From positions 1 through 13,384 of the forward strand of contig USJW01000130.1 in the NCBI GenBank assembly GCA_900555045.1: DNA of 13,384 nucleotides, written 5' to 3'. Positions 1 through 5,310 of this stretch are shown here, piece after piece. Under the pieces are notes generated by a model. That model was given only the letters and a program-made list of their open reading frames with translations, was not told the origin of the DNA and searched no databases. A program made the position numbers and the translations under genes. Position 1 is the first letter of the stretch. Every line of letters starts with the position of its first letter. Source of the DNA: an uncultured Clostridium sp. GTDB taxonomy: Bacteria; Bacillota; Clostridia; Lachnospirales; Lachnospiraceae.

Positions 1-227
1 AAAATTGCCCATTGCCCATCTTCAAAGATATTCTCTACAATGGCTGTCATATCGGCAGTGGCAAATTCTGCTGTAAACATTTCTCTAATTGCTTCTACCC
101 CAATCACAGGGTCATTTGTCACCTGATGATTGGTTGCATTATCATGATACAGGCTTACGATTGCTTCTATATCGTGATTATTAAAAGCATCTACCCATTT
201 ACATACTACTTCTTTTGGTCGTAACAT
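1..227 (-). CDS. SnoaL/NTF2-like protein, 3' end outside the window (partial)
   Basis: Only the first 75 codons are present and the frame is still open at base 1. The ATG at 227-225 follows a clear AGGAGG (234-239). The protein begins MLRPKEVVCKWVDAFNNHD, then has an LYHDNATNHQ stretch, a GVEAIREMF segment, and ends near IFEDGQWAI. This is the usual start of the SnoaL-like/NTF2-like cone-fold family: an N-terminal helix with WxxAFNxHD, a short strand with D/N/H residues, then G-x-x-AI-x-x-F. Members include polyketide cyclases, isomerases and many proteins of unknown role, so no reaction is assigned. It starts 25 bp after the preceding gene stops and could be co-transcribed. Its codons are much more AT-rich than those of the upstream genes, which suggests a different origin. 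Confidence 0.8.
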   Translation of the reverse strand, partial: MLRPKEVVCKWVDAFNNHDIEAIVSLYHDNATNHQVTNDPVIGVEAIREMFTAEFATADMTAIVENIFEDGQWAI

Positions 228-252
228 TTGTTTTCCTCCTGCAAATTCAAAT

Positions 253-1272
253 TTATGAATCAATGTCCCCCATCGATTCGCCCCACTCCGCTTCCCTCTC
301 AAGATCAAACCGATATTTCAGACTGTCATGATTCTCTATATCCGCCCGTTTTCTGCTGCATCCATGAAACTCCGGGTAACTGGGTCTGAAGGGCGATACC
401 GAGTAAGCGATCTCACCGCGCTCCAGCTGTTCCATGAGGATCAGCGTGTCGATCAAGAGATTTTTCACCCAGGCGTTTTTTCCTCTGGAAAGGCGCTTTT
501 TCGTTTGGAGAACGCTCAAACGGAAGCCGCGGCTGATGGTCAGAAGCTGCTTTGCATTTAAGTCCTGAGGGCTTACGGTGATCTGAAAGCGCTGGCTGCT
601 GTTGTCCACGCATGGCAGCCAGGCGCCAACCCACTCCCCGTGTGCGCGGCAGATTTTGCACTGGTCCGCGAGGTTGTCCGCAGCCGATTCTTCCACATGC
701 GCGCAGGGATGTCTCTGGAAAAACGCGCTCAGCTCCTGGGGATTTTCCGACAGGCCGGGGTGAATCAGCTGTAGAATGCCGGATTCGGTTTGCACCGCCC
801 ACTGCCGCAAATATTCTGCCGCGTCAGCTGGAACCGGCAGGATCACATAATTGTCGCCGTATGTGCTCAGCCCCACAACGGTGAAATGGCTGGATTTCCA
901 TTTCTCATTCAGGCTATTGCACCAGTCCTCAACGGAAGCCTCCTCGTCAAACCACTCTCTTTTCAGCGGGAGCTTCCCATTTTCCACAGCCGCACATGTT
1001 TTCATCGCATCCAGAAAATCTTCAAGCTCACATTTCCAGTCCAAATCAGCGGCTATGCCATGCTGAATCAGGCACTGGGTCAAAACAATCCACTGTACAC
1101 AGCACAAGTCCGTTTCATCAACCGCGTCGCCAAGGCCCTGAAACGCCGGATACTCTGCCTCGTGCTTCCGGCCGTACTGCGCCGGGTCCTCAACGCATTC
1201 TGCCATCTCTGCCCTCACGGCAGGGTGATGCCCGGACAACAGGTCCGCGATTCGTAAAATCTCCTGGCACAT
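253..1272 (-). CDS. Protein of unknown function, possibly DUF6630-like (339 aa)
   Basis: I do not recognise this protein with certainty. The chosen start is the ATG at 1272-1270, 9 bases after an AGGAGG. The frame stays open for 51 more codons upstream, but that part runs into the previous gene, has no good ribosome site, and reads as arginine/glycine-rich shadow sequence. The product is acidic, soluble, and without signal peptide or membrane segments. Residues near 125-150 (FTVVGLSTYGDNYVILPVPAD) resemble the core strand-turn-strand of DUF6630 proteins. The N-terminal third is helical. The C-terminal half has cysteines near residues 205-225 (DQCKICRAHGEW), which could be structural. It lies 76 bp after the DUF434 gene and may be the tail of that operon. 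GC is intermediate between the lux-like genes and the AT-rich left end. Confidence 0.72.
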   Translation of the reverse strand: MCQEILRIADLLSGHHPAVRAEMAECVEDPAQYGRKHEAEYPAFQGLGDAVDETDLCCVQWIVLTQCLIQHGIAADLDWKCELEDFLDAMKTCAAVENGKLPLKREWFDEEASVEDWCNSLNEKWKSSHFTVVGLSTYGDNYVILPVPADAAEYLRQWAVQTESGILQLIHPGLSENPQELSAFFQRHPCAHVEESAADNLADQCKICRAHGEWVGAWLPCVDNSSQRFQITVSPQDLNAKQLLTISRGFRLSVLQTKKRLSRGKNAWVKNLLIDTLILMEQLERGEIAYSVSPFRPSYPEFHGCSRKRADIENHDSLKYRFDLEREAEWGESMGDIDS

Positions 1273-1312
1273 TGCCGAATCCCTCCTGATATGTTTCTCT
1301 TTTGTCCGCGTT

Positions 1313-1338
1313 CCCCGCGGGGGGCCTCTATGCGCCCC
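1313..1338 (-). other. GC-rich palindrome/hairpin between DUF434 gene and hypothetical gene
   Basis: The 76-bp gap holds a perfect palindrome CCCCGCGGGG (1313-1322). It overlaps one arm of a second stem, GGGGC (1321-1325) with GCCCC (1334-1338) around an 8-base loop. The two structures would compete. No run of T follows on the minus strand, so this is not a standard intrinsic terminator. It may act in RNA stability or be chance in GC-rich DNA. Confidence 0.3.
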
Positions 1339-1348
1339 AAGGCCCGGC

Positions 1349-2053
1349 CTATTCCAACCGGTACACCCACGCCTCCGGCACGAACGCCTCGATGATCCAC
1401 CGGCCCATATTAAACCAGCTGGCACAGTTGTTTAAGATAATCGCGTCCGACGTCACCACAGCCTCGCAGCCGTACAGCGACCGGTCCACGTCGGGCCGCA
1501 GCTCCGCGTCGGCCTGGACCTTATAGGCTGTGCTGCGCTCCCGGATCAGCTGTCTTAGGCGGCCGGAGTTGGACACCGGCTGATCCAAGAAAATTCTGGC
1601 CTGGCGGATTCCCGCCTGATCCATGTAACGCAGCATGGCGTCCACCGCCAGCTCCGTCTTGTCCACAATCCGGTAGGTGCCCCGAAGCCCCGCCAGATCC
1701 CGAATCGTGCCGTCCATCCCCGCGATCAGCAGGGAGCCGGAGAGCGCCACCTCCAGCGTCACGATCAGGTTGAAGCCGTCGATGAGCACCTGCGCGGGCG
1801 GCTCGGACTTTGGAATCTCCGACTCCAGGCGCCTCGCGATCATGTCGTCCGGGGAAATGATGCGCGCCAGAGCCATGCGCTGGCGCTCCGACAGCATGTA
1901 GTGGTTTCCCACAAAGGTGGAGGCCGGCTTGATGTCGTAGCCCCGGTTCACCAGGTACCCCACCTCCTGTGCGGCCCGCCCCATGGCCTCCCGGTATTTC
2001 GGTCCAAATTCCACCGCGTCCTGCGGCACATAGCCGCGCCTCACAATCTCCAT
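1349..2053 (-). CDS. DUF434 family protein with PIN/NYN-like C-terminal half (234 aa)
   Basis: The ATG at 2053-2051 follows GAGGAGGG, 12 bp after the LuxC-like gene ends, so the two are surely co-transcribed. Residues about 20-65 carry the DUF434 signature, with YLVNRGYD (33-40), FVGNHYMLSERQR (47-59) and a following LARI helix. Residues about 88-230 match the partner domain usually found with it (DUF5616; the pair forms COG2454). That half begins with VLIDGFNLI (89-97), like the first strand and aspartate of PIN/NYN nucleases. It continues with FLDQPVSNSGRLRQLI (155-170) and VVTSDAIIL (199-207), so D92, D157 and D203 sit where acidic metal ligands of such nucleases would lie. Nuclease activity is an inference; the family has no established reaction. 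No membrane or signal sequence is present. Confidence 0.85.
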   Translation of the reverse strand: MEIVRRGYVPQDAVEFGPKYREAMGRAAQEVGYLVNRGYDIKPASTFVGNHYMLSERQRMALARIISPDDMIARRLESEIPKSEPPAQVLIDGFNLIVTLEVALSGSLLIAGMDGTIRDLAGLRGTYRIVDKTELAVDAMLRYMDQAGIRQARIFLDQPVSNSGRLRQLIRERSTAYKVQADAELRPDVDRSLYGCEAVVTSDAIILNNCASWFNMGRWIIEAFVPEAWVYRLE

Positions 2054-2065
2054 CTGTCTCCCTCC

Positions 2066-3376
2066 TCAAATCACAAGCTTCGAGTACCTTGCCAACGGGA
2101 ACTCCCCATCGTGAGGCCCCAAGCCGCCGTCGGGCAGCGCGCTCTGCTCCTCTGCCCGGCACACGCGCACCGCGCCCGCCCGAAACAAAAGATGGGCCAG
2201 GCGTTCCCGGTCCTGCTCCCCGCAGACGAGGGCTACGGTCTGCAGATAGCCGCAGCTCCCCCGCAGCACAGGCAGAATCTCCCGCTCAGAAAGCCGCTTC
2301 ACCCAGCAGTTCCCGTACATTAAGGATACCCCGGGAGCCGGGTCCTCCTCCCAGGTGACGCTGGTCAGCGTTCCGGAAAATATCCGCCTGCCGCCCCAGG
2401 CCGCCGCCTCCAGACGGCTGTTCTGAACCCGCAGCGTGTTCCGGGCGCGCCGTCCGATGTCGCCGGTCTCCCTGCCCGCCGCCGCGGCCTCCTCCTCAAG
2501 AATCCCCAGAAATTTCCTGCAAAATTCCGGCACTGCCTCCGGATCCTCCGTGTCCAGGTAAATCCCCTGGCAGGAGCTGCACAGCAGCTGATCCGTGTCC
2601 AGCATGTTTCCGGCCAGGGCCCGAAGCTCCTCCTCCCCGGCTTCCCGGGGATCCACGTAGGCGAAGCTCACCCTGTGGCCCCACTCGATCAGCTTCACCG
2701 CGGGCCCGGCCAGGGCGCGCACCGCACGGACCGCCTCGTCCCCGCCCCACACCGCGATCCCGTCCGCCAGACTGGCCAGCTGCTCCATGCGCCTGCGGTC
2801 CGAGGATGGGATCGCGAACACGTGCACGTATCGCCGGAGTGCCGGTTGGATCTGTGTGAGCCGCCGCAGCAACAGCGAGGAGATCCCGTCGTCCCCCTCC
2901 GGCAGCTTTAACAGATTGATATTTCCCGCCAAAAGGCCCTCCACCACGCTGTAGGCCGGAAGTCCGATCTGGTTCCCGGCGCCGATGTGGAGCAGCACGC
3001 CCAGGGGATAGCGCTTGACCATACCGCTCACAGGCGGCAGCTCCCGCCGGAGCTTCTCCTCCAGAAATGCGCGATCCAAAAGCCGGGCGGCCGCCTGCAC
3101 TTTGGCGCGCAGGCGGCCCGGTCCCGCCGCGTTGCCCCGCGGCTTTCCGTCCGGCGCTCCCCCGTCCGGCGCTCCCTCGTCCGGCGCTTCACCTCCCGGC
3201 GCTTCACCGCGCGGCGCTTCCCCGCCCAACCGCTCATATTTCTCCAGCAATCCATCATATTCCCCGCCGCGAATCTCCCGCGCCAGGATCTCGCACGCCC
3301 CGATCACCACCTCCGGGTCCAGCGCGGGCCCGGCCAGCGTTTCATCGATCTGCGCTTTCAGTTCTCTGTATTTCAC
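2066..3376 (-). CDS. LuxC-family acyl-CoA/acyl-protein reductase (436 aa)
   Basis: LuxC-type enzymes use NADPH to reduce an activated acyl group to an aldehyde through a cysteine thioester. They belong to the aldehyde dehydrogenase superfamily. Residues 128-160 (LLHIGAGNQIGLPAYSVVEG, then LLAGNINLLKLP) form the expected nucleotide-binding part. TDQLLCSSCQG (261-271) matches the LuxC catalytic Cys-Ser-Ser context and makes Cys266 the likely nucleophile. Further family features are AVWGGDEAVRAV (208-219) and IEWGHRVSFAYVD (230-242). The start codon is GTG (3376-3374), and the GTGA overlaps the TGA of the LuxE-like gene by 4 bp, which signals translational coupling. The length is a little below that of bioluminescence LuxC proteins (about 480). 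Residues 51-75 are a pentapeptide repeat inserted between an N-terminal helical region and the reductase core. Confidence 0.88.
   Translation of the reverse strand: MKYRELKAQIDETLAGPALDPEVVIGACEILAREIRGGEYDGLLEKYERLGGEAPRGEAPGGEAPDEGAPDGGAPDGKPRGNAAGPGRLRAKVQAAARLLDRAFLEEKLRRELPPVSGMVKRYPLGVLLHIGAGNQIGLPAYSVVEGLLAGNINLLKLPEGDDGISSLLLRRLTQIQPALRRYVHVFAIPSSDRRRMEQLASLADGIAVWGGDEAVRAVRALAGPAVKLIEWGHRVSFAYVDPREAGEEELRALAGNMLDTDQLLCSSCQGIYLDTEDPEAVPEFCRKFLGILEEEAAAAGRETGDIGRRARNTLRVQNSRLEAAAWGGRRIFSGTLTSVTWEEDPAPGVSLMYGNCWVKRLSEREILPVLRGSCGYLQTVALVCGEQDRERLAHLLFRAGAVRVCRAEEQSALPDGGLGPHDGEFPLARYSKLVI
3147..3221 (-). repeat. Five tandem 15-bp repeats inside the LuxC-like gene
   Basis: Five head-to-tail 15-bp units (3147-3161, 3162-3176, 3177-3191, 3192-3206, 3207-3221) share the plus-strand core CGGCGCT. 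Units 1 and 2 are identical; the others differ at a few bases. In the reading frame they encode GGEAP, RGEAP, GGEAP, DEGAP and DGGAP (residues 51-75), a flexible acidic linker. Because the unit is a multiple of three, copy number can change without breaking the frame. The flanks (DGKP, and GLLEKYERL upstream) are not repetitive. Confidence 0.9.
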
Positions 3377-4500
3377 CGAACAAACTCCCCCTCCAGGATT
3401 TTTGCCGCCCCCGCGGCGCAGGTCTTGATCTCGGTCAGCCCCGCGCGCCCCAGGATCTCAAAGTACGGAGCCGGATTGCCGCAGCCGCAGGCCTCCCCGG
3501 GGTACAAAATCCCCAGATCGTCCGTCAGCACGCTGACGAGCGGCATGCTGTCCGCCAGGGGCGTGATCAGGTTCACCAGCCCCGGCTCACAAAAGCCCAG
3601 AGGCCGCAGCGTGTCCACATCCCGGATGATCACCCGGCTGTAGATGGGCACGTGGAAGTGGTGCCTGGGGCAGTCACAGTACAGGGAGGGGTGTTCCACC
3701 GCGCCGAAAAACTCCCGACAGCTATCCTCCCCGATGCCCAGCCGTTCCTCCAGCAACCGGTAAACCTGCTCCTTTTCCGGCCGTTCCCGGTAAAACTGCT
3801 TCCACCCGCCGCCGAGAACCGCCATGGAACCGGCCGGAAGCCGAAACCGGATCCCCTCATGCTCCAGAGCCCTCAGCAAAAAATAGACGTACGCGGGAAA
3901 GCCGATCAGGCGCACGGGAAAGGGCTGCCGCTCATAGCGGGCCAGCGCCTCCATCACCCCGGCAAAATCCGGACGGTAGCCGTCCTTCCCCTTCACCAGC
4001 GCGTACTTCACAGAGAGTGGGGGCGCATACAGCATGCTGGCCCTCTGCGTCTTGGATATGGCCGTCTGATTATCCGAATCTGGCTCATATCCGAATATGC
4101 AATAGTTCGTGGGCACAGGCGAAAACAGCTGGTGATGCCGCCCAATGCCCGCTGCCATGGCAGCTCCGCGCACGAGCGCCTGCGCCTCCAGCCCGATCCG
4201 GCTCTTCTCGCCGCCGGTCCCCGAGGAGGTGGCCTTGACGGCCAGGCGCTCCGGGTTCATGGTCCAGAGCGTGTGGCGTTTGAAAAACATGGTGGGAACC
4301 GGCGGGATATGCTGCAAATCCCCGATGGTTTGCAGGCTCTCGGGGGAGAATCCGGCCGCCCCAAGCATGCGCCGGTAGGCCCGGTTGTGGTCCCGGTGAA
4401 GCTGCACGTTCTCCCGGACCGCCCGCAAAAACAGGCGACTTACTGCCCTGTGGTCGTAGATTTTCGGATACCGGTAGAGGGCGATTCTGCAGTCAGGCAT
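3373..4500 (-). CDS. LuxE-family acyl-protein synthetase / acyl-activating enzyme (375 aa)
   Basis: LuxE-type enzymes adenylate a carboxylic acid with ATP and hold it as a thioester for reduction by LuxC; they are relatives of PaaK and the ANL superfamily. The motif TSSGTGGEKS (91-100) is the phosphate-binding loop. LIGFPAYVYFLLRAL (198-212), LGGGWKQF (229-236) and REFFGAVEHP (262-271) follow the family order. Cysteine/histidine clusters YCDCPRHHFHVP (274-285) and ACGCG (337-341) could bind a metal, and TDDLG (326-330) with LGRAG (350-354) are the late ANL motifs. The chosen start is ATG 4500-4498, directly after GGGAGGA. A TTG seven codons upstream is less likely. The start overlaps the GNAT gene by 8 bp and the stop overlaps the LuxC-like gene by 4 bp, so all three are coupled. 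The acid substrate is unknown. Confidence 0.88.
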   Translation of the reverse strand: MPDCRIALYRYPKIYDHRAVSRLFLRAVRENVQLHRDHNRAYRRMLGAAGFSPESLQTIGDLQHIPPVPTMFFKRHTLWTMNPERLAVKATSSGTGGEKSRIGLEAQALVRGAAMAAGIGRHHQLFSPVPTNYCIFGYEPDSDNQTAISKTQRASMLYAPPLSVKYALVKGKDGYRPDFAGVMEALARYERQPFPVRLIGFPAYVYFLLRALEHEGIRFRLPAGSMAVLGGGWKQFYRERPEKEQVYRLLEERLGIGEDSCREFFGAVEHPSLYCDCPRHHFHVPIYSRVIIRDVDTLRPLGFCEPGLVNLITPLADSMPLVSVLTDDLGILYPGEACGCGNPAPYFEILGRAGLTEIKTCAAGAAKILEGEFVR

Positions 4501-5014
4501 GTCCTCCCTCCCCGCACTCAAACACCAGGACCACCGGCAGGGAGCCGTTCACTGAGGCGCCACTCCGGTCGCCCAGGTAGCGCTCGTAGGCCGTCCCCGT
4601 GTACTCCCCAACCACCCGGTTCCAGAACATGGACGACACCTTGTTCTGCGGATTGTACTTTAACTGCCATTTTCCCGGGAATCGCTCAAAGGTCTGGAAC
4701 GCGGCCGTGCGCCCCACCCCCATCTTCCGGTACTTGAACATCACAAAGAACTCCGCCATCGTGTAGTCGGTGTCCGCCTCCACCTCCGGCTCGTCGTTGA
4801 CCAGCACAAACCCGGCCAGCTTTCCGTCCGCCAGAATAAAAAACGGGTGGCGCTTCGCCTCCGTCCAGTAGAAATCCAGATACTTATAGCCGTAAAGCCC
4901 GTTCTGGTCCACATCCATCTTCTCCCACTGGGAAAATTCATACAGGTATTTCTCCAGCAGGTTTTCCAGCGTCCCCTTTTCCTCCAGTGCCACCGGTTTC
5001 AAACAGATCTCCAT
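4493..5014 (-). CDS. GNAT-family N-acetyltransferase, COG5628-like (173 aa)
   Basis: The ATG at 5014-5012 follows CGGAGGG at a normal distance. The protein is of typical GNAT length. It contains the strand AGFVLVND (67-74), an acidic turn, then AEFFVMFKYRKMGVGRTAA (87-105), in which YRKMGVGR is the acetyl-CoA pyrophosphate loop (R/Q-x-x-G-x-G). NPQNKVSSMFWNRV (121-134) is the motif B helix region with the usual asparagine. The overall pattern is that of predicted acetyltransferases in COG5628. It is the first confidently called gene of the operon with the LuxE/LuxC-like pair and overlaps luxE by 8 bp. It might acylate an amine in the same pathway, but the acceptor cannot be read from sequence. 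Confidence 0.88.
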   Translation of the reverse strand: MEICLKPVALEEKGTLENLLEKYLYEFSQWEKMDVDQNGLYGYKYLDFYWTEAKRHPFFILADGKLAGFVLVNDEPEVEADTDYTMAEFFVMFKYRKMGVGRTAAFQTFERFPGKWQLKYNPQNKVSSMFWNRVVGEYTGTAYERYLGDRSGASVNGSLPVVLVFECGEGGHA

Positions 5015-5097
5015 TGTATCCCTCCGCTCATTTCATTCTCCGTCCGCAAGCTCCCAAGCGCCCGGTCCACCACCGCCCGGACTGTCCGTTTTTCCAT
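4999..5097 (-). CDS. Possible 32-aa leader peptide overlapping the GNAT start
   Basis: An ATG at 5097-5095 opens a 32-codon frame beginning MEKRTVRAVVDRALGSLR and ending in WRSV, with TGA at 5001-4999. Its end overlaps the GNAT start by 16 bp. It starts about 30 bases after the likely transcription start, with GGGAGACGGGGA upstream as a moderate ribosome site. The peptide is basic and could form an amphipathic helix. It has no cysteine, so it does not resemble a typical lanthipeptide-type precursor. It could couple translation to the GNAT gene or be a chance open frame; no family is recognised. Confidence 0.28.
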   Translation of the reverse strand: MEKRTVRAVVDRALGSLRTENEMSGGIQWRSV

Positions 5098-5135
5098 GGG
5101 CAATCCCCGTCTCCCTGCTCAATCCTTCTAAAACT

Positions 5136-5144
5136 ACTATAGCA
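5136..5144 (-). promoter_or_regulatory. Probable extended -10 promoter of the GNAT-luxE-luxC-like operon
   Basis: On the minus strand TGC-TATAGT (5144-5136) fits an extended -10 element (TGn plus a near-consensus hexamer). No good -35 is seen; GTAACA lies about 19 bases upstream. The start would be near 5129-5128, giving a leader of about 114 bases to the GNAT ATG. It lies downstream of the terminator of the preceding operon, where a promoter is expected. Confidence 0.5.
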
Positions 5145-5222
5145 TAAACCCCGGATCATTTGTTACTTTTTCCTTATGATTTCCATAGAATTCCCAAACG
5201 ACGGAGGGGAGGGGAATCGCGG

Positions 5223-5273
5223 AAAAACCGCCGCCCAAAGCGCACCAATCTTCGGCACGCTTTAGACGGCGGT
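5223..5273 (-). terminator. Intrinsic terminator of the sigma-54 operon
   Basis: The minus strand can form ACCGCCG (5273-5267) with CGGCGGT (5233-5227), a 3x3 internal loop, and a further AAAGCG (5263-5258) with CGCTTT (5242-5237). The hairpin is followed at once by a run of T (5227-5223). It lies 38 bp after the stop of the 1111-aa gene and separates the two operons. Confidence 0.85.
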
Positions 5274-5310
5274 CTCCCGCTTCATATCCGCAGCTTGTTT
5301 TTAACTTTCC

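Noticed and set aside
584..597. TGAAAGCGCTGGCT, similar to a CcpA cre site
   Set aside because: It lies in the middle of a coding region, far from any promoter, and mismatches the consensus in the second half. Probably chance.
3067..4737. Long (556-codon) open frame on the plus strand
   Set aside because: It lies antisense to the clear LuxC-, LuxE- and GNAT-like genes, is proline/arginine-rich, and has no ribosome site. It results from the strong GC bias at third codon positions.
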